Source of the DNA: Lachnospiraceae bacterium
Lineage (GTDB): Bacteria > Bacillota > Clostridia > Lachnospirales > Lachnospiraceae
Length of the DNA stretch: 33,083 nucleotides
NCBI GenBank assembly: GCA_003447295.1
Contig: DLZQ01000087.1
Span: 1,457-34,539 of the forward strand
Reading direction: 5' to 3'
How positions within the stretch are numbered: the first letter of the stretch is position 1; every line of letters begins with the position of its first letter. Shown in pieces: positions 24,147-32,274 of this stretch. The notes under the pieces are model-generated. The model had not been told where the DNA came from, searched no databases, and was given only the letters and a program-made list of their open reading frames with translations. The position numbers and the translations under genes are program-made.

Positions 24147-24382
24147 GAAAAACTCTCTTTCTCTATGATTACTCATCATAACATAATTCCTGCAGCTTGT
24201 GCACAACAGAATGAACGGCACCATTTTCATTCGGGCAAAATCGGACAGTGCCCGGAGCAAATAATGTCATTTCGGAACCGGAATCCACAGGCTACAATAA
24301 ATACAGAATCAGCGGAAATGGGCGGTCTGTCCATCTGCGCATAGGAAATGCTTGAAATACGAAGAAAGGTAGGGTGGCGACT

Positions 24383-24700
24383 ATGGAAAAATACGCATGG
24401 CGGGGAAAAATTGTACCGGGAATGCAGGAGGAATATAAGAAAAGACATGACAATATCTGGCCGGAGATGAAGGAAGTCCTGGCAGATGCGGGAATCGTCA
24501 ATTACTCCATCTGGATGCAGGGTGAGGAGCTGTTCGGCTATTATGAATGTGAAAAAGGCGTAGAGTACGCTGCAAAAGTGCAGGCGGAGAGCAACGTAGT
24601 GAAAAAATGGGATGAATATATGAAGGACATTCTGATCATGGAGAAGGATCCTGTCACAGGAGCACAGCCGCTTTTAACACAGGTATTTGGTTTCAGATAA
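24383..24700 (+). CDS. rhaM: L-rhamnose mutarotase
   Basis: The 105-residue protein is RhaM (YiiL), which speeds exchange between alpha- and beta-L-rhamnose. All four active-site residues of the E. coli enzyme fall at identical positions: Tyr18 and His22 (EEYKKRH), Tyr41 (VNYSIW) and Trp76 (VKKWDEY). AGGGTGG is the ribosome site for ATG 24383; a GTG three codons upstream is less likely. It is the first gene of the rhamnose cluster, 19 bases before rhaB, and diverges from the rluA-type gene across 236 bases in which TACAAT at 24293-24298 may be a -10. Confidence 0.93.
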   Translation: MEKYAWRGKIVPGMQEEYKKRHDNIWPEMKEVLADAGIVNYSIWMQGEELFGYYECEKGVEYAAKVQAESNVVKKWDEYMKDILIMEKDPVTGAQPLLTQVFGFR

Positions 24701-24719
24701 GGGAGGCTGTGGATAGCTT

Positions 24720-26129
24720 ATGGGAAAATATTATCTGGCTGTGGATATCGGTGCTTCCAGCGGACGACATATCCTGGGGCATTTAGAAAACGGAAAAATA
24801 AAGTTAGAAGAGATCTACCGTTTCGAGAACGGCATGGATCATAAGGACGGAAAGCTTCTGTGGAATGTGGACCGGCTGTTCGGTGAGATCCTGAATGGCA
24901 TGAAGAAATGCAAGGAACTGGGTAAGATCCCGGTGAGTATGGCCATTGATACCTGGGCGGTAGATTATGTGTTGTTAGACGAGAAAGATCGCATTCTGGG
25001 AGATACTTACGGTTATCGTGATCATCGTACGGACGGCATGGACGCGGAAGTGGCAAAGATCCTGCCGGAGACAGAGCTGTATGCAAAAACAGGCATTCAG
25101 AAGCAGATTTTTAATACGATTTATCAGCTGATGGCTGTAAAACAGAAAGAACCAGAGCTTTTACAGCGGGCGAAGACACTGCTCATGCTGCCGGATTATT
25201 TCGGATTCCGACTGACGGGAAAAAAATTATCGGAGTATACCAACGGTTCCACCACACAGCTGGTGAATCCCAACACTTTCCAGTGGGATACGGATCTGAT
25301 CCGGAAGCTTGGCTACCCGGAGGACATTTTCCTGCCCCTGCAGATGCCTGGGACGAAAGTAGGTCAGCTCCTTCCCGAGATGCAGAAGGAAGTCGGTTTC
25401 GATCTGGAAGTGGTATTGTGCGGAAGCCATGACACTGCATCGGCGGTAATGGCAGTACCACAGACGTCAGGGGACGGCATCTACATCAGTTCGGGAACCT
25501 GGTCTCTCATGGGAATTGAGTCGCTGACACCTATTATCACCGAAGAGGCGGCAGCAGCCAACCTCACCAACGAGGGCGGTTATGACCGCCGGTTCCGTTT
25601 CCTGAAAAATATTATGGGTTTGTGGATGATCCAGTCCGTAAGACACGAATATAACGACGCATACTCTTTTGCACAGCTGTGCGAGATGGCGGAGGAAAGC
25701 AAGGACTTCCCCTCCAGAGTGGATGTGAACGATCCAAGCTTCCTCTCGCCGGACAATATGGTGGAAGCTATAAAAAAGTACTGTCAGAAGACGGGACAGC
25801 CGGTACCGGAGTCCGTGGGAGAACTGGCATCTGTGGTATATCGCAGCCTGGCGCAGTCCTACGGAGAGACGGTGAGCGGTCTGGAGAAGATCGCAGGCAG
25901 AACCTACGACAGCATCCACATCATCGGCGGCGGTTCTAATGCCGCATATCTGAATCAGCTGACAGCGGATGCCACGGGCAAGACCGTATATGCAGGTCCC
26001 GGTGAGGCAACAGCTATCGGTAACCTCTTGGCACAGATGATCCATGCGGAAGAACTGGTGGACCTGAAGAGCGCAAGAAAATGTGTCCGAGAGTCTTTTG
26101 AGATTAAGACATTTATTCCGGAAATGTAA
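24720..26129 (+). CDS. rhaB: Rhamnulokinase
   Basis: The 469-residue protein is an FGGY-family sugar kinase matching rhamnulokinase, which phosphorylates L-rhamnulose at C1. The ATP-binding start DIGASSGRHILG, the catalytic-Asp segment IDTWAVDYVLLDEKDR, the GYRDHRTDGM substrate region, YISSGTWSLMGIE and the second phosphate motif IIGGGSNAAYLNQLTADATG are typical of RhaB. GGGAGG lies about 13 bases before ATG 24720. Co-transcribed with rhaM; 87 bases separate it from the isomerase gene. It may also act on L-fuculose made by FucI, as no fucK is present here. Confidence 0.92.
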   Translation: MGKYYLAVDIGASSGRHILGHLENGKIKLEEIYRFENGMDHKDGKLLWNVDRLFGEILNGMKKCKELGKIPVSMAIDTWAVDYVLLDEKDRILGDTYGYRDHRTDGMDAEVAKILPETELYAKTGIQKQIFNTIYQLMAVKQKEPELLQRAKTLLMLPDYFGFRLTGKKLSEYTNGSTTQLVNPNTFQWDTDLIRKLGYPEDIFLPLQMPGTKVGQLLPEMQKEVGFDLEVVLCGSHDTASAVMAVPQTSGDGIYISSGTWSLMGIESLTPIITEEAAAANLTNEGGYDRRFRFLKNIMGLWMIQSVRHEYNDAYSFAQLCEMAEESKDFPSRVDVNDPSFLSPDNMVEAIKKYCQKTGQPVPESVGELASVVYRSLAQSYGETVSGLEKIAGRTYDSIHIIGGGSNAAYLNQLTADATGKTVYAGPGEATAIGNLLAQMIHAEELVDLKSARKCVRESFEIKTFIPEM

Positions 26130-26216
26130 TGAATATGTTTATGAAATGAGCGCTGATCTGGGAGTAAAGGTAGTTATGGCGCAGACTGAACAATAGAAAA
26201 AGGAGGAAATTCAGAA

Positions 26217-27644
26217 ATGTTAGTAAACACAAAGGCAAAGATTGGTGTATTTTCCATCGCTTTGGGAGCATATCTGCCCCAGTTTCCCCAGCTGGTGCCC
26301 AATTTCGAGGCTCAGTATGAGGATTTCAAGAAGACGATTCCCGATACCGTAGAGATCATTGACGGTGGCATGGTGACCACCAAGGAACAGGCCATGGCAG
26401 CCGGTGATAAATTCCGTGCAGCGGACGTAGATCTGGTATTTTTACAGCTGCTGACCTATGCAACTTCCTATAACGTACTTCCAGCCATCCGCGATCTGGA
26501 TGTGCCCGTGGTATGTATCAATGTGCAGAAGAAGCTGGCTCCGGACTATGCGAACATCGACATCCCCATCTGGCTGGGTGATCTGTATGCCTGTGGTGCC
26601 GTAGGTGAGGCTGTGGCTGACTTAGAGCGTGCAGGCAAGAGACATGCCGTGATCACTGGTGTCGTAGAAGGCGGTGACCCTGAGGTGGCAGCGCAGATCG
26701 CCGACTGGTGTAAGGCAGCGCAGGTTCGCAGACGTTTCCGTCAGACCAACATTGCCCAGATCGGACGTCCTTATCCCGGTATGATGGATCTCTATATCGA
26801 CGAGACCAACCTGTACAACCGCATGGGTCTGTATACTAAGCAGTTTGACTGGGAAGATATGTGGGCAATCGCGGATGATATTACCGATACCGAGGCAATT
26901 AAGGCTAAGGCACAGGATATTATCGATACTTTTGATGTAGAGGGCGGCGCTACTGCAGACGATGAAGATATTATGGATATGGCAAAGCATGTGCTTGCAT
27001 TCGAGCAGTGGGCAAAGGATGAAGATCTGAGCATGATCGCTTCCCACTATGCAGGTAAGGCACAGGGCGTAGCCGGCAAACTGGATTCCATGCTGATTCC
27101 CGCATTTTCCATGCTGATCAAGCAGGGTACTGCATGTGCGGTAGAAGGTGACATGAAGGTTGCCATGGCAATGTCCATTCTGAAGACCATTTCCGGTATG
27201 GGACAGTTGTCAGAGATGTATTCCATTGATTTCAACGAAGACATCTGTATCATCGGTCATTCCGGATCCGGCGATGCGGACATCTCGCTGGCACATAAGC
27301 CTACCATGAAGATCGTAAAGGTATTTCACGGCAAAGTAGGCGGCGGCTATCTGACACAGTTCTATCCTCCGGTAGGCCCTGTCACGTACCTGGCTATCAC
27401 ACAGGATAAGGATGGCAACTTCAAGTTCGTTGTGGCAGAGGGCGAAAATCAACCCGGACCGATCTTCACCTTTGGCGACACTAACATGCGTACCAAGTTC
27501 TCGATCCCCTGCAGAGAGTTCGTGAACCGCTGGAGCGAGGCAGGCCCTACCCATCATATGGCAGCGGCAGCCGGAAGACATATTGATACGATTTTAAAGG
27601 TTGCTAAAATATTGAACGTACCGGTAGATGTGATCACACGGTAA
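26217..27644 (+). CDS. AraA/FucI-fold sugar isomerase, likely the rhamnose isomerase
   Basis: The 475-residue protein belongs to the L-arabinose/L-fucose isomerase superfamily and does not resemble classical RhaA. AraA-like metal ligands appear in order: Glu310 (CAVEGDMKVAMAM), Glu341 (DFNEDICI), His348 (IGHSGSGD) and His446/His447 (GPTHHMAA), matching AraA 306, 333, 350 and 450. The N-terminal half has superfamily pieces FLQLLTYATSYNVLPAIRDL and RPYPGMMDLYIDETNL. Standing between rhaB and rhaD, with no RhaA in the window, it probably isomerises L-rhamnose to L-rhamnulose. This is inference from position; arabinose or fucose activity is not excluded. AAAGGAGG is a strong ribosome site. Confidence 0.85.
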   Translation: MLVNTKAKIGVFSIALGAYLPQFPQLVPNFEAQYEDFKKTIPDTVEIIDGGMVTTKEQAMAAGDKFRAADVDLVFLQLLTYATSYNVLPAIRDLDVPVVCINVQKKLAPDYANIDIPIWLGDLYACGAVGEAVADLERAGKRHAVITGVVEGGDPEVAAQIADWCKAAQVRRRFRQTNIAQIGRPYPGMMDLYIDETNLYNRMGLYTKQFDWEDMWAIADDITDTEAIKAKAQDIIDTFDVEGGATADDEDIMDMAKHVLAFEQWAKDEDLSMIASHYAGKAQGVAGKLDSMLIPAFSMLIKQGTACAVEGDMKVAMAMSILKTISGMGQLSEMYSIDFNEDICIIGHSGSGDADISLAHKPTMKIVKVFHGKVGGGYLTQFYPPVGPVTYLAITQDKDGNFKFVVAEGENQPGPIFTFGDTNMRTKFSIPCREFVNRWSEAGPTHHMAAAAGRHIDTILKVAKILNVPVDVITR

Positions 27645-27696
27645 GGGTATTTGTGTAAATATGGAGCAGTAACCACAGGAGCGAAAAGCGAGCTTG

Positions 27697-27731
27697 GAAA
27701 GAGCAATTTTGTGAATGGGCTTCGGAATAGT
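27697..27731 (+). repeat. 35-nt dispersed intergenic repeat, copy B
   Basis: Matches 1708-1742 at 31 of 35 positions on the same strand. It lies in the 162-base gap between the isomerase gene and rhaD, 75 bases before the rhaD start. A TATTTGTGTA motif 44 bases upstream parallels copy A. Confidence 0.55.
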
Positions 27732-27760
27732 TACGAATGTTTATGATTTAAAAACAATAT

Positions 27761-27784
27761 GCCTGTGGGCGGGAGTCCGCAGGC
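27761..27784 (+). other. Hairpin in the rhaD leader
   Basis: GCCTGTGG (27761-27768) pairs with CCGCAGGC (27777-27784), eight pairs including one G-U, 22 bases before the rhaD ATG. It may influence mRNA stability or translation of rhaD; no T run follows. Confidence 0.4.
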
Positions 27785-27806
27785 AACGGAAAGGTTAGGT
27801 ATTAAT

Positions 27807-28628
27807 ATGAAATTTTTAGATGCAGAATTTGTACAGGGATTTATCAGAATGGCGGATGACGGATGGCAGCAGGGCTGGCACGAGCGTAACGGTGGCAACC
27901 TGTCCTACCGTGTGAAGCCGGAAGAGGTAGAGCTGGTAAAGGAGAACTTCGAGCCGAAGGAGTTCCAGCCCATCGGCACCACCGTTCCCGCACTGGCAGG
28001 AGAGTATTTCCTGGTGACCGGCAGCGGTAAATATTTCCGCAATGTCAGCATCAAGCCGGAAGATTCCATCTGCATGATCGAACTGGATGACAAGGGTGAG
28101 AATTACCGTATCGTATGGGGACTGGTAAACGGCGGCAGACCTACCTCTGAGCTTCCCAGCCACCTGATGAATCTGGAAGTGAAGAAATTACAGGATCCCG
28201 ACTACCGTGTGGTATATCATGCACACACCACGAACATTATCGCACTGACCTTCGTCCTGCCGCTGGAGGATAAGGTATTCACCAGAGAACTGTGGGAGAT
28301 GGCAACCGAGTGTCCCGTAGTATTCCCGGATGGCGTGGGCGTAGTGCCCTGGATGGTGCCGGGAGGCAGAGAGATCGCAGTAGCAACCTCCGAACTAATG
28401 AAGAAATACGATCTGGCAATCTGGGCACATCACGGAACCTTCGCTGCAGGAAAAGATTTCGACCTGACCTTCGGTCTGATGCATACCGTAGAAAAATCTG
28501 CAGAGATCCTGGTGAAGATGCTGTCCATGCAGCAGGTCAAGAGACAGACCATCACTCCCGATGATTTCCGTCATTTGGCAAAGGATTTCGGTGTGACCCT
28601 TCCCGAGGAATTCTTGTACGAGAAATAA
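27807..28628 (+). CDS. rhaD: Rhamnulose-1-phosphate aldolase
   Basis: The 273-residue class II aldolase splits L-rhamnulose-1-phosphate into dihydroxyacetone phosphate and L-lactaldehyde. The phosphate-binding WHERNGGNLSYR (24-35) and TGSGKYFRN (71-79), the acidic SELPSH (Glu115), and the zinc ligands His138 and His140 (YHAHTTN) and the His of WAHHG (208/209) match RhaD of E. coli, as does the length. The frame is open 16 codons upstream, but ATG 27807 has AAGGTTAGG before it and begins like the family. It closes the rhamnose operon and faces the AraC gene. Confidence 0.93.
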   Translation: MKFLDAEFVQGFIRMADDGWQQGWHERNGGNLSYRVKPEEVELVKENFEPKEFQPIGTTVPALAGEYFLVTGSGKYFRNVSIKPEDSICMIELDDKGENYRIVWGLVNGGRPTSELPSHLMNLEVKKLQDPDYRVVYHAHTTNIIALTFVLPLEDKVFTRELWEMATECPVVFPDGVGVVPWMVPGGREIAVATSELMKKYDLAIWAHHGTFAAGKDFDLTFGLMHTVEKSAEILVKMLSMQQVKRQTITPDDFRHLAKDFGVTLPEEFLYEK

Positions 28629-28633
28629 TAAAA

Positions 28634-28673
28634 TAACGATCCGGGAGATACACAAAGGATTCTCGAATCGTTA
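28634..28673. other. Imperfect hairpin between convergent rhaD and araC-type genes
   Basis: TAACGAT (28634-28640) pairs with ATCGTTA (28667-28673), with an inner GAGA/TCTC helix. A second imperfect hairpin (ATGCCA/TGGCGT) lies at the araC stop near 28691-28712. Neither has a good T run; they may form weak terminators. Confidence 0.35.
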
Positions 28674-28701
28674 CAGATATAAAACACGTGATGCCATTGA
28701 C

Positions 28702-29670
28702 CTATTGGCGTGATTTTAAGCGCGCTTCGTTAGGCGTCATGTCATACATTTTTTTGAACTGTTTGTAGAAAAAGTTCTGATTCTCATAGCCCACGGACAG
28801 GGCGACCTCAGACACCGGCAGCGCCGTGTGGGAGAGCTGATTCATAGCGACCCGCATGCGCTGCTTTGTCTGTATTTCCTTGAAGGTGGTGCCGGAATAT
28901 TTTTTGATCATACGGCTCAGGGAGGATGGAGTATACCCGATCTGTGCCGCCAGCTCATGAAGCGTTCCGGTGTCGTAATGCTCCGCCAGGTATCTGCGGA
29001 CTACCACCATCAGGACATTGCTCTGCTCGTCCTTTTGGTCCAATAAAATATTTTCCGCATTGCTCAAGATGTGCATGAACAGCAGGGCAAAGGTATGCTC
29101 CGAGAGCTTGTGCCAGTTCTGAGGCTGTTGCAACAATAAAAATACGGCATTATGGATCAGATTCTGGATACAGGGATTGTCGGAGACCGTAAAGTACAGA
29201 TACTGTCCGACACAGCTGTCACCTTCTAAAGCGTTGATAATAAAATCCGCCAGAATATTGTTCTTATTGATCAATGTGAGGATATTCTGAAAATATGCCG
29301 GGCGGATGATGATATTAATGCCCAGATCTTCCTGCCCACACGCTATAACGGCGTGTTCAATATGCTGGTTCATGAATAACAGTTCTCCGGGGCGGAGGCG
29401 GATCTCTTCTTCATTTATGACATGCGTGACAGAACCGGAGAGACAATAGAAAATCTCCACATAGTCATGCTTATGCTTTGGAAAATCCACAAATCTGGTA
29501 TGGCGCCGTAGCGTAATATCATCCTCGGAATGCTCTAAAAATTTATCGCTCTCCACCACAAAATCCTGTTTGCTGGTGTAGAGATTCTTCTGAACGGCAA
29601 TGTCGCCGTCTAAGATCTGTTGTTCTTCCGGCGTGATATAGGCCGGATCCAGAAAATTGTTCTCGTACAT
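28702..29670 (-). CDS. AraC-family regulator, probably of the rhamnose genes
   Basis: The 322-residue protein has an N-terminal cupin sensor domain (about 45-125: FPKHKHDYVEIFYCLSGSV, RLRPGELLFMNQHIEHAV) and a C-terminal AraC-type DNA-binding domain with two helix-turn-helix motifs (TLHELAAQIGYTPSSLSRMI and the signature ALSVGYENQNFFYKQFKKMY). It is adjacent and convergent to rhaD, suggesting it activates the rha genes in response to rhamnose, like RhaS/RhaR. Two ATGs are possible: 29682, with AAGGA almost touching it, or 29670 with AAGGA 12 bases away; I prefer 29670. Confidence 0.88.
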   Translation of the reverse strand: MYENNFLDPAYITPEEQQILDGDIAVQKNLYTSKQDFVVESDKFLEHSEDDITLRRHTRFVDFPKHKHDYVEIFYCLSGSVTHVINEEEIRLRPGELLFMNQHIEHAVIACGQEDLGINIIIRPAYFQNILTLINKNNILADFIINALEGDSCVGQYLYFTVSDNPCIQNLIHNAVFLLLQQPQNWHKLSEHTFALLFMHILSNAENILLDQKDEQSNVLMVVVRRYLAEHYDTGTLHELAAQIGYTPSSLSRMIKKYSGTTFKEIQTKQRMRVAMNQLSHTALPVSEVALSVGYENQNFFYKQFKKMYDMTPNEARLKSRQ

Positions 29671-29798
29671 ATCAAAATACATTCCTTTCAGCAGCCTGCT
29701 GATGATGAACTGCAGGCAGGTCCTTCAACTGAGTTTATTTTACAGGAAAGCGACAAAAACCTCAAGATATGCAAATATGTAAAAAAGCGATTCCCGGA

Positions 29799-29827
29799 TT
29801 GCGAGATTCTTTTTAGTGTTGTATGAT
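29799..29827 (+). promoter_or_regulatory. Promoter of the zinc-ribbon gene trio
   Basis: TTGCGA (29799-29804), a 17-bp spacer and TATGAT (29822-29827). The predicted start near 29834 rules out translation from the ATG-like openings before it and leaves a 30-75 nt leader. Confidence 0.65.
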
Positions 29828-29908
29828 GAATATAAATTCACCGGTTGCGGGGAAGGAATCAACATGAGTAGTAGGGCAATCAGCCCGGATCAAGGAGAGA
29901 ATCCTATC

Positions 29909-30676
29909 ATGGCAGATACGGAAGTAAAAAAGATCATTTGTAGTTCCTGCGGAGCGGAATTCGAGGATACCCTTCCAAAGTGTCCCTATTGCGGAAGCCT
30001 GAATTACAAGGGCGCCGAAGCGGAATATCTGGGGAAGCTGGAAAGCATGCGGCAGGATATGCAGCAGTTAGAGCAGGTACCGGAGAAGGAACTGAAGAAA
30101 AAACTGAAAAAGAAACAGAAATTTGTGATTAAGCTTCTGATCCTATTGGCAGCATTGGCAGCGATTCTTGCGGTAATTGTGTTCCGGGCACAGTATATAG
30201 AACCCAGGGATGCCAGGGCGGATTATCTGTGGGAAAAAGAAAACTTCCCGGTTCTGGACCGGTTATACCGGGAGCAGGACTTCGAAGGACTGACAGAATT
30301 TTATGAACAGGCTGTCATAGAGGACAGAACGATCGCCAGATGGGAGCATAGCGGTATTTTCACGAGGCTCATGAGCTGCCGAAATGCGAGAGAATATCTG
30401 GCGCTGGAACAGAGTGGAGAGACACTTCGCGATTATCAGGAGACACAGCTTTTGGATGATTACTGGATCCTGCGGGGACTGGAATACAGTAGAGGAATGT
30501 CGGAGGAAGACAAAGAGTATATCCGTCCTTATGTGGAAGCAACCCTGAACAGTCTGGCAGACCGTTATACGTTTACCGCAGAAGAAGAGAAAAAATTCGA
30601 GGATAGTCTGCGAAATAATTACGGTTATCCCAGATATGAGGATTGCAAAGAATACATTACGAAGCATAACGAATAG
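29909..30676 (+). CDS. Zinc-ribbon membrane protein, function unknown (first of trio)
   Basis: The 255-residue protein begins with a four-cysteine zinc ribbon: Cys11 and Cys14 (CSSC), Cys25 and Cys28 (CPYC). A charged, probably coiled-coil stretch (about 38-68, ending KKLKKKQK) leads to one membrane span (VIKLLILLAALAAILAVIVF), then a helical, strongly charged outer domain of about 160 residues. By the positive-inside rule the ribbon should be cytoplasmic. I recognise no family beyond the ribbon. Two starts have ribosome sites: ATG 29864 (GGAAGGA) and ATG 29909 (AAGGAGAG); I prefer 29909 because the ribbon normally lies at the very N-terminus. It is 18 bases before a similarly built gene. Confidence 0.75.
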   Translation: MADTEVKKIICSSCGAEFEDTLPKCPYCGSLNYKGAEAEYLGKLESMRQDMQQLEQVPEKELKKKLKKKQKFVIKLLILLAALAAILAVIVFRAQYIEPRDARADYLWEKENFPVLDRLYREQDFEGLTEFYEQAVIEDRTIARWEHSGIFTRLMSCRNAREYLALEQSGETLRDYQETQLLDDYWILRGLEYSRGMSEEDKEYIRPYVEATLNSLADRYTFTAEEEKKFEDSLRNNYGYPRYEDCKEYITKHNE

Positions 30677-30694
30677 GAAAGGATCATAAAAGCA

Positions 30695-31483
30695 ATGATG
30701 AAATGTAAATATTGTGGGGGTAACCTGACACTGGAGCAGGCATATTGTCCGCATTGCGGAAGACCGAATGAAGAAGCCGCACAGCATGTCAAAGACATGG
30801 AGCATTACAAGAGCAACTTTGAGGATACCAAAAGCGATGTCTATGAAGTGGCGGAGAAAAATACGGAGATCATGTCACATATGATAATCATCACAGTGCT
30901 GGTGATCCTGTGTGTGGTGGTGTTTGTAGTATCTGCCCGTAGCTGGAGCATTCACAGAGGCTTGCTGCAGTTTGATGCAGGGATCCGGCAGAGCAGCTAT
31001 ATGAAACAAATGGAACAATATCTGGAAGATGAGGATTACATAGGTTTATCAGCTTTTTGCGACAGGCATTACATCCGGCCTTATAGCAGTAATAATAGTT
31101 ATGAAAAATATCAGCTACTCATGGAAGCCAGCGGAGCGTATCGTTACTTTTATGAAAGTCTGATGAAGGCAGTTACTATCAACTCCGGCAATGTATCCAT
31201 ACTTCCCGGCCTGTATGAAGATATTTCGGATTATTACGAGCAGCTGGAAAGGATTCTGCATCCTGTAGATAATGATTATAGGGAAAAACAATATCGGGAA
31301 CTGCCGGAGGAGCAGAAGGAAGCCATTCTCCGGATGGAAGAGAATGTGAAGGCACTGCTGCAGACCTATTTTGACATGACACCGGAAGAGGCAGAGAATT
31401 TTGGTACGATGTCAAATGCACAAAAAATCTTATTTTTGGAAGAAAAAGGTGAGGTGATGGGTTATGGTAAATCTGAAGAGTAA
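30695..31483 (+). CDS. Zinc-ribbon membrane protein, function unknown (second of trio)
   Basis: The 262-residue protein opens with a zinc ribbon, Cys4-x2-Cys7 (CKYC) and Cys18-x2-Cys21 (CPHC), then a charged linker and one membrane span at about 62-82 (MIIITVLVILCVVVFVVSA). The remainder (about 175 residues) is helical and charged, with many Tyr and Glu. It is built like the gene before it and is probably a distant paralogue. ATG 30695 or the adjacent ATG 30698 can start it; AAAGGAT is upstream. Its end overlaps the next gene by 20 bases, so all three are almost certainly one operon. Function unknown. Confidence 0.75.
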   Translation: MMKCKYCGGNLTLEQAYCPHCGRPNEEAAQHVKDMEHYKSNFEDTKSDVYEVAEKNTEIMSHMIIITVLVILCVVVFVVSARSWSIHRGLLQFDAGIRQSSYMKQMEQYLEDEDYIGLSAFCDRHYIRPYSSNNSYEKYQLLMEASGAYRYFYESLMKAVTINSGNVSILPGLYEDISDYYEQLERILHPVDNDYREKQYRELPEEQKEAILRMEENVKALLQTYFDMTPEEAENFGTMSNAQKILFLEEKGEVMGYGKSEE

Positions 31484-31901
31484 GCTGAAACAGGTACAGA
31501 AGCAGAGAGGCGCGCTGCTTGTGATGAATCTGGTGATCATAGCCCTGTGTCTGGTATTGTTTTGGGGAACCATTCATATGTTCCGGCAATTAAACGACGC
31601 CTTTTCCCGTCCTGCGAAGACCAACTGGATGGAGAATAAAGTGCAAAATGAAAATTATGCCTACCTGTTAGTAAATTATCACGAGGACATGGTGTACGGC
31701 GGCTTGCTGTCCGGAACGAAAAAGGAATGCTATGGTGTGGCAAGATATTTTGAGGCGGCGTCCATGTATAAGGCATTTCTTCAGACCGGCGATACCGAAC
31801 GCGCTGCCAGAGAAAAAGAAAAAATGGATGCAGCATACGAAGAAATGGGCGACTGGAATATCGCAGCCGACAGCATCCGGGAAAAATTAGGGCTGGAATA
31901 G
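31464..31901 (+). CDS. Single-span membrane protein, function unknown (third of trio)
   Basis: The 145-residue protein has a basic N-terminus (KSKLKQVQKQRG), one membrane span (about 17-37, LLVMNLVIIALCLVLFWGTI) and an outer domain with KKECYGVARYFEAASMYKAF, a TPR-like helical hairpin. It lacks the cysteines of the two preceding proteins. The start is set by GAGGTG seven bases before ATG 31464, inside the end of the previous gene. Translational coupling and the shared single-span layout suggest the three proteins work in one membrane complex, which is inference. No terminator is evident before the next promoter. Confidence 0.7.
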   Translation: MVNLKSKLKQVQKQRGALLVMNLVIIALCLVLFWGTIHMFRQLNDAFSRPAKTNWMENKVQNENYAYLLVNYHEDMVYGGLLSGTKKECYGVARYFEAASMYKAFLQTGDTERAAREKEKMDAAYEEMGDWNIAADSIREKLGLE

Positions 31902-31911
31902 GGAAAGAACC

Positions 31912-31941
31912 TTGACAAATCCCGGAAGCATGCACTACAAT
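31912..31941 (+). promoter_or_regulatory. Promoter of the T-box/proS transcript
   Basis: TTGACA (31912-31917), an 18-bp spacer and TACAAT (31936-31941). Transcription should begin near 31948, immediately before the T-box leader. Confidence 0.75.
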
Positions 31942-31947
31942 TACATG

Positions 31948-32219
31948 CATACGACAATGACGATGAAAAGGATCAGTACGATCGGAAAGCATCCCAGAGA
32001 GAGGGGAAGGACACGGTGATGTGCGGCTGGGAACCCCTTATGACAGAGGATCGGAAACCTCCCTTGGAGTCCTGTGCGAGACGCAATGTACCTGGAAGCG
32101 GCGAAGCACAGCGTAGAACCGGCGTTAACGGTGACAGAGCAGGATACGTATTTGTATCAATCAGGGTGGTACCGCCGAGTGATCGGTCCCTTTTTCGGGA
32201 GCGATGACCCGGCGTTTTT
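31948..32219 (+). promoter_or_regulatory. T-box riboswitch, proline-specific, controlling proS
   Basis: The leader holds the T-box core AGGGTGGTACCGC at 32163-32175. Antiterminator: AGGG (32163-32166) with CCCT (32188-32191) and ACC with GGT (32185-32187), leaving the tRNA-binding bulge UGGU, which matches ACCA, the A73 end expected for tRNA-Pro. The competing terminator pairs CGCCG (32173-32177) with CGGCG (32210-32214), ATCG with CGAT and TCCC with GGGA, then five T. Stem I features are AGTA (near 31976), CAGAGAGAGGGG and GGTGATGTGCGG. The specifier region GAACCCCTT (32031-32039) reads a proline codon (CCC or CCU) in any register. Uncharged tRNA-Pro should allow read-through into proS. Confidence 0.92.
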
Positions 32220-32274
32220 CGTTTCCGTAGATCGTATGAGCAGTTTATTTTCAGAAAAAGAAAAGGAGAGAAAA

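Noticed and set aside
32016..32207. Plus-strand ORF within the proS leader
   Set aside because: It lies inside the T-box, whose conserved core and terminator explain the sequence.
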